Origin: Salibacterium halotolerans
GTDB lineage: Bacteria > Bacillota > Bacilli > Bacillales > Marinococcaceae
Reading direction: 5' to 3'
Assembly: GCF_900115625.1 (NCBI RefSeq)
Contig: NZ_FOXD01000002.1
Location: 186,001-250,000, forward strand
Length of the DNA: 64,000 nucleotides
This document shows, in pieces, positions 56,341 through 63,943 of this stretch. The notes under the pieces were generated by a model that was not told where the DNA came from, searched no databases, and worked only from the letters and a program-made list of their open reading frames with translations. Each line of letters begins with the position of its first letter. Position 1 is the stretch's first letter. Position numbers and translations under genes: made by a program.

Positions 56341-57606
56341 ATGGATCATTTATTCGTGGTATTTCCTGCACATTGCACTTATAAAAGTGCTGTATGCTGC
56401 ATAAAATCGTTGCTTTCAAAAACACATCACCTGGAAGATACCGCAGTGTATGAAATCAATCTCGAAATGATTTCAGATATGCCAAAGCTAGTCCTTTCCA
56501 GGTCAGAAAAGAATTCAGAGAGTTACGACGTTGCATCTCATGAATTACCTCTGTCAGCCTCGGCAAAAGCTTACAGAGATTCAATCCAAAAACTTTTGGG
56601 ATGGGTATCAGCCAATCCTACTTACGAATTGCGATTCCATATTAATCAGATGGAAAACGCCATTTCCTTTTCAACGGCGAAAAGGCAGCGACAGCCGCAA
56701 AACGTAACCCCAATGAAGAACCGTAATGAACGGCTTATATTGGTTGATGGATCCAATATCCTTACCACTGGATACTATGCTACCAATTCAAACGCTATGC
56801 AAACTGTTGATGGTAGACCTACCAATGGCGTGTACATCTTCGTAAAACGTCTCATCGAATTGTTACAGCGTTCAAAACCGAGTCACGTTGCAGTAGCTTG
56901 GGATGAAGGAAGAGACACCTTCCGAAAACGTATGTACCACGATTACAAAGCCCAGCGGAAAGCAACAGAACCACAGCTAAAAGAACAATTCTCCATCACG
57001 CAAGATTTTCTTACGCAGATAGGCATTGCACAGTATTCCAACCCTGAGATTGAAGCTGATGACGTGATTGGGACATTGGCGCGCATGTGGGAAGAACGCA
57101 CCAAGCAGGACTGTTACATCATATCGAATGATAAGGACCTGTACCAGCTTGTGTCCGGTCAAACCACGCAGATTGTTCGGAAAAAGAACAATTATGAGTC
57201 CATTACTTCAGACACTATCATTCAACAACACGGTGTCCGTCCTGATCAGTGGGCTGACGTGAAAGCATTGCTAGGTGACAGTTCAGACAACATTCCAGGC
57301 GTCAAAGGCGTAGGAGATAAAGCAGCATACCCTTTGATTCAGAATTATGAAACACTGGATAACCTTTATAAGGTCCTGGAGGAGTTAGAACAAACGGATT
57401 TCAAAAGGTATAAGAAGAAACTTCAGGAGCATCGAGACACGGCGTTTCTAAGCAGAGACTTGGCTCTTATCGAGAAATACTCCGAGGAACTGTTTACCCC
57501 TGATTTCAATGAGATGAAATTGCAAGTTACAACTAACAGGTTGATTGAATCACTGGAGTTGCTGCAGTTTTATTCAATCGTGAAAGGGTTGAAGCAGCAT
57601 GCTTAG
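56341..57606 (+). CDS. Phage 5'-3' exonuclease with extra N-terminal domain
   Basis: 421 aa. Residues ~130-421 form a FEN-type 5'-3' exonuclease as in the N-terminal domain of DNA polymerase I: LILVDGSNI (135-), AWDEGRDTFRKRM and HDYKAQR, PEIEADDVIGTLA, ISNDKDLYQLV, and the helix-3-turn-helix with GDSSDNIPGVKGVGDKAA. Residues 1-125 are an additional alpha/beta domain with three Cys that I do not recognise. No polymerase is attached, so it is a stand-alone nuclease for primer removal or recombination. AAAGGAGGTCATC precedes the ATG. It overlaps the next gene by 8 bases. Confidence 0.92.
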   Translation: MDHLFVVFPAHCTYKSAVCCIKSLLSKTHHLEDTAVYEINLEMISDMPKLVLSRSEKNSESYDVASHELPLSASAKAYRDSIQKLLGWVSANPTYELRFHINQMENAISFSTAKRQRQPQNVTPMKNRNERLILVDGSNILTTGYYATNSNAMQTVDGRPTNGVYIFVKRLIELLQRSKPSHVAVAWDEGRDTFRKRMYHDYKAQRKATEPQLKEQFSITQDFLTQIGIAQYSNPEIEADDVIGTLARMWEERTKQDCYIISNDKDLYQLVSGQTTQIVRKKNNYESITSDTIIQQHGVRPDQWADVKALLGDSSDNIPGVKGVGDKAAYPLIQNYETLDNLYKVLEELEQTDFKRYKKKLQEHRDTAFLSRDLALIEKYSEELFTPDFNEMKLQVTTNRLIESLELLQFYSIVKGLKQHA

Positions 57607-57817
57607 AAAGAAAGCGAAGTTAATCGATGATATTCCGGAGTTAGGAAAGGGCAATGTCTTCTGGATCCGTCCTCTCTCTGAAACTGGTGATGTTGTTTAT
57701 GTCTATCATGAGCACATTAAATCCGAGAGTGCCTATTGCGCTGTTATGCAGGCTTCACGGTTTGATGTGATAGAGGACGAGCCGCCAGCAGTGGCTGAAC
57801 AGATGACATTGTTTTGA
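57599..57817 (+). CDS. Hypothetical protein
   Basis: 72 aa, not recognised. The middle NVFWIRPLSETGDVVYVYHE looks like a small beta-rich domain; the end is acidic (EDEPPAVAEQMTLF). The start overlaps the exonuclease gene, implying coupled translation. Confidence 0.65.
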   Translation: MLRKKAKLIDDIPELGKGNVFWIRPLSETGDVVYVYHEHIKSESAYCAVMQASRFDVIEDEPPAVAEQMTLF

Positions 57818-57831
57818 AGGGAGGAGAAGGC

Positions 57832-58467
57832 ATGCAGGAAGATTTAGATTACAAAGAGCTGGTTTTTGTCGATCAGAACAACCGACCGGCCACAGATAGC
57901 ATACGCATCGCAGAAGCTTTCGAGAAACGTCACGATAAAGTGCTGCGCGATATAAGGTCTTTAAGATGTTCCGATGAATTCCGACTATCCAATTTTGGAG
58001 AATCGTCTTATGAAAACCAGCAGGGAAGAAAGATGCCGCTGTTTATCGTCAGTTACGACGGCTTTGCTTTTCTCTGCATGGGTTACAACGGAGAGAAGGC
58101 TGATCGGTTCAAAGAGCGATATATCAATGAATTCAACAGGACACGCACATATTTGGAGACTCAACAAAATTTCTTGGAGAGTTCGAATGTAGGAAAACTG
58201 CTGGAGATTTATGAGGACAGGGTCACGCTCAATTCAGATCAGCAGAACAAATTGAATCAGAGTGTCAAAGAACGCATTCACCATCTTTATCCAAGCATTA
58301 GCAACAAAGCAAGAGCTAAATATTTCTCTGCACTATACAGAGACCTGCGCCATAACTTTGGGGTCAGGTCATACAGAGATATTTCAGACAAACACTATCA
58401 TGATGCTATACAGATCGTTAATGAATGGGCACTCTCCAATTTTGGGGAGACGAGAGGTGAACGTTAG
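57832..58467 (+). CDS. Rha-family phage regulator with ORF6C domain
   Basis: 211 aa from ATG 57832 (GGGAGGAGAAGG upstream). N-terminal Rha domain: FVDQNNRPATDSIRIAEAFE, KRHDKVLRDIRSL, SYDGFAFLCMGYNGEKADRF KERYINEFN. C-terminal ORF6C domain: RIHHLYPSISNKARAKYFSA, HNFGVRSYRDI, HYHDAIQIVNEW. Rha proteins and ORF6C domains occur in phage antirepressor-type regulators. The stop codon overlaps the next start. Confidence 0.92.
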   Translation: MQEDLDYKELVFVDQNNRPATDSIRIAEAFEKRHDKVLRDIRSLRCSDEFRLSNFGESSYENQQGRKMPLFIVSYDGFAFLCMGYNGEKADRFKERYINEFNRTRTYLETQQNFLESSNVGKLLEIYEDRVTLNSDQQNKLNQSVKERIHHLYPSISNKARAKYFSALYRDLRHNFGVRSYRDISDKHYHDAIQIVNEWALSNFGETRGER

Positions 58468-59408
58468 TGAAACGGCTAAAGCGTGTGATGATAAAAGAAG
58501 AGTTAGTCCAGTTAACCGGCGATTATAAGCTGGCTATCACATTAAATCAGATGATCTATTGGTCAGAGCGAATTAAAGATTTTGAGCAGTTCATACAAGA
58601 AGAAAACCAGCGCTTACATCAAGACCATCAGATGCAGCCAATCAACGGTTGGATTTACAAAAGGGCAGAAGATCTTTCGGATGAAACAATGCTGGATGTC
58701 TCAAAAAAGGCTATGCGGGACTATCTTAAAAAACTCGTTGAACAAGGATGGCTCCAGGAACGGAGGAACCCAATGTATGACTGGGACCGCACTAAACAGT
58801 ATCGAGTGGACCTGCTAAAAATACAGCACGATCTGCACGATATTGGTTATTCCTTAGACGGTTACCGTATCGACCTTTCGTATTTACAAAATGTAACTTC
58901 GAATTTACCGAAAGGGAACCCGGAGTTACCAAATGAAACAGCAATACCAGAGATTACTACAGAGATTACTACAGAGAATTATAATGACAACGACGACCGC
59001 GCGCGTAAATCACCTGCCGAGTTTTTTGAAGAAAATGGATTCGGGATGATATCCGGATTCTTGGCTGACAGATTCGATTATTGGCACCAGCAGTTTCAAG
59101 AGGCCGATGCCCTTTTAATCAAGGCCATGGAGGCAGCCGTAACGCAGGGGAAACGGAATTTCAGGTATGTCGAAGCGATTCTAAGTAATTGGCAGCAACA
59201 AAATGTTCAAACGGTATCCGATGCGGAAGCGCTAGAAAAGCAGTTCCAATATAAAAAGGGAGGGCGTCAACGTGGAGGACTTCACCAGCGCGGAAAAGGC
59301 AATGCAGGAAATGGCGTTGATGAGACCGGAATTTCAGAAACGATACGAAGACGCCAAAAAATCGCTGAAGGAGAAAGGGCCAATCAAACAGACGACTCCA
59401 GCGAATGA
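58467..59408 (+). CDS. DnaD-like phage replication initiator
   Basis: 313 aa, GTG start overlapping the previous stop (TAGTG). The N-terminal winged-helix part contains WIYKRAEDLSDETMLDVSKK AMRDYLKKLVEQGWLQERRN; the linker has the PEITTEITTEN pattern common in Firmicute phage replication proteins; the C-terminal DnaD-type helical domain is FFEENGFGMISGFLADRFDY WHQQF ... NFRYVEAILSNW. The DNA encoding the linker has tandem 12-base repeats, a possible origin. It overlaps the DnaC-like gene by 137 bases in another frame, an unusually long overlap. Confidence 0.88.
   Translation: MKRLKRVMIKEELVQLTGDYKLAITLNQMIYWSERIKDFEQFIQEENQRLHQDHQMQPINGWIYKRAEDLSDETMLDVSKKAMRDYLKKLVEQGWLQERRNPMYDWDRTKQYRVDLLKIQHDLHDIGYSLDGYRIDLSYLQNVTSNLPKGNPELPNETAIPEITTEITTENYNDNDDRARKSPAEFFEENGFGMISGFLADRFDYWHQQFQEADALLIKAMEAAVTQGKRNFRYVEAILSNWQQQNVQTVSDAEALEKQFQYKKGGRQRGGLHQRGKGNAGNGVDETGISETIRRRQKIAEGERANQTDDSSE
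58949..58980 (+). repeat. Tandem 12-base repeats in the replication gene, candidate phage origin
   Basis: AGAGATTACTAC occurs twice in tandem and is followed by a partial third unit (AGAGAATTA), next to the AT-rich ATTATAATGAC. Many Firmicute phages have their origin inside the initiator gene at this place. The repeats also encode the ITTEITTE linker, so coding constraint alone could explain them. Confidence 0.4.
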
Positions 59409-60186
59409 ATGTCCACACTCCGAGTGTGATGGGTCAGGGTGGATTCTCTGGAAGGATTGGTCGCAGACGCAGTCTACGAAAAGAGATTACTACAGCCCCT
59501 GCGAATGCTATGACTACCGCAAGCAGCTTATGGACAAACGAGCCGAAGAAGCAGCCGTGCCCGAGAATTTCAAAGATGCCAAGCTCAATAATTTCAAAAA
59601 GGACGTCTATGTACTACCTGAATCTCAGGAGATCATTAATCTAGCATTTAAGGCGTCCAAAAACTTTGTTTGGCACTTTGATAAATTCCGCGACGAAGGG
59701 AAGGGGCTATACTTTCACAGTAATACAAAGGGATCTGGGAAGACTCGATTAATCAGCAGCATAACCAATGCTATTAATTCGCAGCACCCACAACTTCATG
59801 CCATTTACAAAAAGGCAGATGACTTGCTCGGAGAAATTAAAAGCACTTTTATTCCAAATGTAGATACAGAGCAAGTGATAGATAAATTCAGAACATCTGA
59901 CTTATTAGTTGTTGATGACCTTGGTGTTGAAAACATCGACGATAAAAACGGGTGGGTTGAACGAACGCTGACGGATATTTTTGATAAACGGTTGGAGAAA
60001 AACAAAGTGACCATTTTCTCTTCAAACTATTCATTGTCGGATTTGGACGGCGTTTATGCTTCAGACCGAATAAGTAGCAGAATACGCAAGATGGTTGTAG
60101 AGATCCCAATGCCGGAAGAAAGTATTCGTGACCAAGAGAGCCGAAAAGAAGCAGAAGAGATGGAAAACATATTGTTCCGGGGGTGA
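59272..60186 (+). CDS. DnaC-like helicase loader (AAA+ ATPase)
   Basis: 304 aa, GTG start with AAAAGGGAGGG upstream. The N-terminal part has four Cys (C47, C52, C77, C79), a probable zinc site before the ATPase domain. Walker A is NTKGSGKTRL at about 151-160, Walker B LLVVDDLGVEN at about 210-220, then TLTDIFDKRLEKNKVTIFSS NY (sensor 1) and RISSRIRKMV. Loads the host helicase with the DnaD-like initiator encoded just upstream. Confidence 0.92.
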   Translation: MEDFTSAEKAMQEMALMRPEFQKRYEDAKKSLKEKGPIKQTTPANECPHSECDGSGWILWKDWSQTQSTKRDYYSPCECYDYRKQLMDKRAEEAAVPENFKDAKLNNFKKDVYVLPESQEIINLAFKASKNFVWHFDKFRDEGKGLYFHSNTKGSGKTRLISSITNAINSQHPQLHAIYKKADDLLGEIKSTFIPNVDTEQVIDKFRTSDLLVVDDLGVENIDDKNGWVERTLTDIFDKRLEKNKVTIFSSNYSLSDLDGVYASDRISSRIRKMVVEIPMPEESIRDQESRKEAEEMENILFRG

Positions 60187-60191
60187 GAAAA

Positions 60192-60365
60192 GTGGTCGAA
60201 TCTGCGATTTATATTCGCGGACGGAAAATGCCGGACGAGCTGTGGGAAGTGCGCAAAGGGCAGTTGATGGAAATATATCGGGAGAATGAACGTTTATTAC
60301 GCGACATGAAGAAAAACGTGCACACCACCCCAACTAACATGATGGGGCAAACAGTAAGCAATTAA
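60192..60365 (+). CDS. Hypothetical protein
   Basis: 57 aa from GTG 60192 (GGGGGTGAG upstream; GTG 60183 is also in frame). Basic and helical (LWEVRKGQLMEIYRENERLL), not recognised. Directly follows the loader gene. Confidence 0.6.
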   Translation: MVESAIYIRGRKMPDELWEVRKGQLMEIYRENERLLRDMKKNVHTTPTNMMGQTVSN

Positions 60366-60409
60366 TATATGAGACTGCTGGATTTATAGGAAATAGATGG
60401 AGGGATAGC

Positions 60410-60637
60410 ATGGGATATTTCCCAAACGGAACAGCGGGGGCAGCATATTTTGAACGTTATTGCTCCAACTGCAAAAACTGGACACAGCGAGAAGAAGATG
60501 GGTGCCCGATATGGGGTATGCACTTGGCTGACAATTACGACTTATGCAACGTAGAAGATAATTACCTGGATAAATTGATACCTCGTACGGAGCAAGGAAA
60601 CAAGCAATGCGTGATGTATTTACCGGAGGAGGGATAA
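60410..60637 (+). CDS. Small Cys-rich phage protein
   Basis: 75 aa. YCSNCKNWTQREEDGCPIWG then CNVEDNYLDKLI and CVMYLPEEG give five Cys with a C-x2-C pair, likely a metal-binding fold seen in many phage early proteins of unknown role. ATGGAGGGATAGC precedes the ATG. Confidence 0.72.
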   Translation: MGYFPNGTAGAAYFERYCSNCKNWTQREEDGCPIWGMHLADNYDLCNVEDNYLDKLIPRTEQGNKQCVMYLPEEG

Positions 60638-60639
60638 GG

Positions 60640-60792
60640 ATGGAGCTTAGACGGCAAGTAATCATAAAGGATCTTGAGCAGAAGGGTTTTTTCCTTGCTC
60701 TGGACGGACGGTTGCTGAATGAATTGACGGTGAGTGAATTGGAACGGGAGAGAGTACGGATTCCTGAAGTGATGGAGGTTAAAAATGTTTAA
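60640..60792 (+). CDS. FbpA-like (Fur-regulated basic protein family) small protein
   Basis: 50 aa from ATG 60640 (GGAGGAGGGATAAGG upstream). LRRQVIIKDLEQKGFFLALD GRLLNELTVSELERE resembles the small family named after B. subtilis FbpA (pattern ...I.KL...G.Y...G..L.ELTL.ELE). The family call is from memory of the pattern. No Fur-like box was seen. It overlaps the next gene by 8 bases. Confidence 0.6.
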   Translation: MELRRQVIIKDLEQKGFFLALDGRLLNELTVSELERERVRIPEVMEVKNV

Positions 60793-61522
60793 ACCCATTG
60801 AAACAGAGCCGAGTAATACCAACGAAAAGATACGCTTTAAAGATGGTTCCAGGGAAGTGTCATTTGAATTGTCGCAGCTTTCTTCCGGAGAACGACAGCA
60901 ATTGATTAACCGAGCCATGACCTTTATTGGATCCGATGAATCTGAAGAAAATCCGGATCCAATAAATGACGCTGAAGAGATACATCAAGGCATAAAGATG
61001 GAAAATGGGATTCCACTCTATCAAACCTTCCTTTGGTGTAAGAAAGAAGGCTGCCATAACAGAGAACAGCATTATATTGCTCATAACAAGAAAGTGTACT
61101 GCAGCAAATGTAAAACTCCTCATTTGAAGCGAAAAGCTAATCCCGCTGGAGGCAATCTGAGTCGTGATAGATTCGGAAATTATTTCAGAGCTGACCGGTT
61201 GGTTGAAGATTCGGAAGCTAAACAAGAAAAGTCAATGACAAATACGAGTGTAACCAACACTTCTGAGGACGAGCGAGAATCTGATACAACTAAGAAACTC
61301 CCTCTGCAAAAGACGACCGACAATCATTTATCGTCAGTCGGAGAAGCGTTAAAAAAAGCTCAACAAGACAAAGAAGAAGTTGCTCCATGGACAGACCATC
61401 AGGCTCGAGTGAAAACTACATGCAGCGAATGTAACAAAGAAATCAATATTTACTGGAAACAGGGACAGAGTAAAAAGAAATATTGCTTCGATTGCAAACA
61501 AAGTAGGGAAGTGAGCGCATGA
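60785..61522 (+). CDS. Hypothetical protein with two Cys-pair zinc sites
   Basis: 245 aa. A central zinc-ribbon-like stretch (CKKEGCHNREQHYI, then VYCSKCKTPHLKRK) and a C-terminal one (CSECNKEINIYWKQG, then YCFDCKQSR) flank a polar Ser/Thr/Asp linker. The N-terminus is acidic. Possibly a nucleic-acid-binding phage protein; function not assigned. GTTAAAAATG start; the ribosome-binding site lies in the preceding gene (GATGGAGG). Confidence 0.72.
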   Translation: MFKPIETEPSNTNEKIRFKDGSREVSFELSQLSSGERQQLINRAMTFIGSDESEENPDPINDAEEIHQGIKMENGIPLYQTFLWCKKEGCHNREQHYIAHNKKVYCSKCKTPHLKRKANPAGGNLSRDRFGNYFRADRLVEDSEAKQEKSMTNTSVTNTSEDERESDTTKKLPLQKTTDNHLSSVGEALKKAQQDKEEVAPWTDHQARVKTTCSECNKEINIYWKQGQSKKKYCFDCKQSREVSA

Positions 61523-61653
61523 TGATTGTCTGCAGCCAGTGTGGGAGGAAAGAGGACGTAAATTTCTTTCCTCAAGACTGGCATATTGACAAACAAGCAG
61601 GTTTGATGGAAAACCCGTTAACTTGCGGCAATTGCCAAAACAGGAGTAGTTGA
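61519..61653 (+). CDS. 44-aa zinc-ribbon protein
   Basis: MMIVCSQCGRKEDVNFF at the start and LTCGNCQNRSS at the end give two C-x2-C pairs, a minimal zinc ribbon. It overlaps the preceding gene by 4 bases (ATGATG at the stop), supporting translation by coupling. Not assigned to a function. Confidence 0.6.
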   Translation: MMIVCSQCGRKEDVNFFPQDWHIDKQAGLMENPLTCGNCQNRSS

Positions 61654-61674
61654 CGTGGAAAGGAGAATTTAAAA

Positions 61675-61887
61675 ATGAGACTTGTCAACGGAAAGAAGCA
61701 AGACATTGGTAATCAGGTTGATGCTGTAAAAGAGGCTGTACCTTTGCAAATGGAATTATATGTGGAATTTGCGAAATTGCAAAAGGCCTACTTTGATGAA
61801 TTAGTTCAGGCTGGTTTCTCTGAAAGCCAAGCTCTTCATATAGTGTCGGTTCAAGGACCTTTAGCTAATGGACAGCCAAGTCAATAA
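61675..61887 (+). CDS. Hypothetical protein
   Basis: 70 aa, helical, not recognised. VKEAVPLQMELYVEFAKLQK AYFDELVQAGFSESQALHIV resembles the short phage helix-rich proteins with an F-x-E-x-Q-A-L motif. GGAAAGGAGAAT precedes the ATG. Confidence 0.65.
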   Translation: MRLVNGKKQDIGNQVDAVKEAVPLQMELYVEFAKLQKAYFDELVQAGFSESQALHIVSVQGPLANGQPSQ

Positions 61888-61926
61888 GAGCACATCTGAC
61901 GGACTACGATCACAAAGGAGGGACCT

Positions 61927-62244
61927 ATGACTGCAAGATCTTTTTTAAACGGACATCCGATAGAGCATAACGGCACGGGATGGGTGTATAGCGACACCAA
62001 GGAATCAACAGTAGTAAGCAAAGAACAAGGTTGCAAAGAGTACGTCAAAAGAAAATGCGGACACTGCGGACAAAAGGAAACGGCAGAAGGGCATGATGGG
62101 TGCTTAGGAACGTTGATAGGTGTGATGAACGCCTGCTGTGGACATGGGAAAGAAAAGGGAGCCTACGTCCAGTTTTGGAACAGGGAAAGTGTCCGAGGTC
62201 GCAAGGCGATTGAGATTATGAAAATTTTAAAGAAACATTCTTAA
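61927..62244 (+). CDS. Cys-rich hypothetical protein
   Basis: 105 aa. KRKCGHCGQKETAEGHDGCL and MNACCGHGKEKGAYVQFWN hold six of its Cys (a seventh, GCKEYVK, lies just before), with neighbouring His, a likely metal-binding centre. N-terminus FLNGHPIEHNGTGWVYSDT. Similar small proteins occur in Bacillus phages as I recall, without known role. AAAGGAGGGACC before ATG. Confidence 0.68.
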   Translation: MTARSFLNGHPIEHNGTGWVYSDTKESTVVSKEQGCKEYVKRKCGHCGQKETAEGHDGCLGTLIGVMNACCGHGKEKGAYVQFWNRESVRGRKAIEIMKILKKHS

Positions 62245-62272
62245 ATGACGGATTATCGAAGGAGTGAAAAAA

Positions 62273-62506
62273 GTGTTCAAAAAGTTACTACGTAAAGTGA
62301 ATAAACAGAATCCCGAACGAGAAACTGATGAAACGAACTACAATTATGTCTGTCTATCCACAGACCCGAATAATACGATAAATGACCTCCGTGTAGGTGA
62401 ATGGAACATGCCTGAAGTGCAAAAAAGTTTAATAACAGGGATGTTGAGATACGCGAAGCAAAGCGAAGTGGATGAAGCGAAAGAAAACGGCAGGATAAAG
62501 AGCTGA
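62273..62506 (+). CDS. Hypothetical protein
   Basis: 77 aa from GTG 62273 (GAAGGAGTGAAAAAA upstream; GTG 62264 also in frame). Contains PNNTINDLRVGEWNMPEVQK and RYAKQSEVDEAKENG. Not recognised. Confidence 0.6.
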   Translation: MFKKLLRKVNKQNPERETDETNYNYVCLSTDPNNTINDLRVGEWNMPEVQKSLITGMLRYAKQSEVDEAKENGRIKS

Positions 62507-62555
62507 ATTATTACGTATACGACGGAATATGAGAATTAAGAAAGGATGATTGGAT

Positions 62556-62864
62556 ATGAGCGATATGGCTGAAAAATGGGAAGCGTGGGAAAAACAAGCC
62601 GAGGAACTAAGCAAAATCAACGGTGAGACAGCCTCCCTTTCGGAAATAAAAGATTACTTCAATCACTTCAAAAGGTTGCCTTACCCAGAATCAGCTACGT
62701 TTGAACGGATTATAAATGACGCTATGAGGTTGAAATCATATCGCCAAGAAATAATTGACGGTCTGTCCACTGTCACCGATAAACAACCTCCGAATAGTAA
62801 GGAATTGTTACACTGGCAAGCTGGTTTTGCGGCGGCAATTGACTTTATAGAAGATAACTATTAA
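62556..62864 (+). CDS. Hypothetical protein
   Basis: 102 aa from ATG 62556 (AAAGGATGATTGG upstream). Acidic N-terminal helix (EKWEAWEKQAEELSKI), then YFNHFKRLPYPESATFERI and a C-terminal helix WQAGFAAAIDFIEDNY. Not recognised. Confidence 0.65.
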   Translation: MSDMAEKWEAWEKQAEELSKINGETASLSEIKDYFNHFKRLPYPESATFERIINDAMRLKSYRQEIIDGLSTVTDKQPPNSKELLHWQAGFAAAIDFIEDNY

Positions 62865-62890
62865 TACGCATACCGAAAGGAGAAATGAAA

Positions 62891-63043
62891 ATGAAATATG
62901 CGATTGTGTTAGATAGTTTCATCATGGAAAAGTTTGATACACCTGAGGAAGCCTATGATGAAGGACGTTCTGCTTATGAAGAATCTGGTTTGTTCCATGA
63001 AATAAAGCTGGTGTCTGATTCAGCAAAAACTATAAATGATTAA
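62891..63043 (+). CDS. 50-aa hypothetical protein
   Basis: Starts at ATG 62891, 9 bases after GAAAGGAG (an ATG at 62885 is too close). MKYAIVLDSFIMEKFDTPEE AYDEGRSAYEESG: a beta strand and a helix rich in acidic residues. Not recognised. Confidence 0.58.
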   Translation: MKYAIVLDSFIMEKFDTPEEAYDEGRSAYEESGLFHEIKLVSDSAKTIND

Positions 63044-63079
63044 TTCTCATAGCGACGATTACGCGAAGGAGGAATAAGC

Positions 63080-63316
63080 ATGGCACACAATTTCAAGCCA
63101 GCCGGTGAAGAAACGAAAATATGTAGAACATGCTATCATTTCAGCCTTCATGCGGGCGTTTTCTCCTTCTGCTTGGTTCAAGAGTATGATGTCTATGAAG
63201 GGGATAGCTGCGACATGCACACCGAGAGTGCATGGATTGGACGAAAGCGCGAGAAAGAGTTGACGCAATATGTAGACACCATCTTTGACAGAGGAGATGG
63301 CAAGGCGAATTTTTGA
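63080..63316 (+). CDS. Small Cys-rich phage protein
   Basis: 78 aa. ICRTCYHFSLHAGVFSFCLV and DSCDMHTESAW give four Cys with a C-x2-C pair, related in style to the protein at 60410. Probably metal-binding. GCGAAGGAGGAATAAGC precedes the ATG. Confidence 0.68.
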   Translation: MAHNFKPAGEETKICRTCYHFSLHAGVFSFCLVQEYDVYEGDSCDMHTESAWIGRKREKELTQYVDTIFDRGDGKANF

Positions 63317-63359
63317 TTATCGCAGGGTCTTGATGATTATCAAATAGGAGGAATAAATG

Positions 63360-63635
63360 ATGAGATATTACGAAATTCACCACCCTTATTACGCCATGAT
63401 AAAAGCAGAGGATGAAAACGAAGCAGTGAAAGAGTATATCAATAGTGTTGCTGGCGACGAAGGCGAAGAAGGATCCCTGATGAAAGAAATGGATGAAATA
63501 GATCGAGATACAGCAATTATCAAATTTTCAATGGCAGCAGGAGAAGGGGAAGAGAAAACCGCCATTACCGAGAAGAAAAGACACTTTAATGATGAAGATT
63601 ACTCCATTCTTCTGATTGATGGTGCGCTGGTATGA
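63360..63635 (+). CDS. Hypothetical protein
   Basis: 91 aa from the second of two adjacent ATGs (63357/63360), after AATAGGAGGAATAA. RYYEIHHPYYAMIKAEDENE AVKEYI is followed by an acidic stretch. Not recognised. Confidence 0.62.
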   Translation: MRYYEIHHPYYAMIKAEDENEAVKEYINSVAGDEGEEGSLMKEMDEIDRDTAIIKFSMAAGEGEEKTAITEKKRHFNDEDYSILLIDGALV

Positions 63636-63673
63636 TCGACGATTACATGCAATAAGAGGGAGGCCGAGGAAGC

Positions 63674-63943
63674 ATGACAATAAAGAAAAAGGAATGGGAT
63701 AGATGGCAGGGTATAACGGATGAGATCAATGCAGAAAATGCGGTGTTACGAAACATCAAAGAGAGGCTAGACAAACAGACGAAGAAAGACCTTGAAAAAT
63801 ACGGGAAAACGGTCAATCCGGACGACTACAGTGTGACAGGCTGGATTGAGCATGCACAGGACGAACTGATAGACGCGCTGGTGTACTTGGAAACGTTGAA
63901 GCAAAAGGAGTGGCTGGATGAATTGCCCCGTAAAAAACTGTAG
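63674..63943 (+). CDS. Small phage protein, MazG/DUF5664-like fragment
   Basis: 89 aa. Basic helix (KKEWDRWQGITDEINAENAV) then YSVTGWIEHAQDELIDALVY LETL, which resembles the helix carrying the E-x2-D motif of MazG-like nucleotide pyrophosphohydrolases. At 89 aa it is shorter than a full enzyme, so activity is uncertain. GAGGGAGGCCGAGG before ATG. Confidence 0.55.
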   Translation: MTIKKKEWDRWQGITDEINAENAVLRNIKERLDKQTKKDLEKYGKTVNPDDYSVTGWIEHAQDELIDALVYLETLKQKEWLDELPRKKL

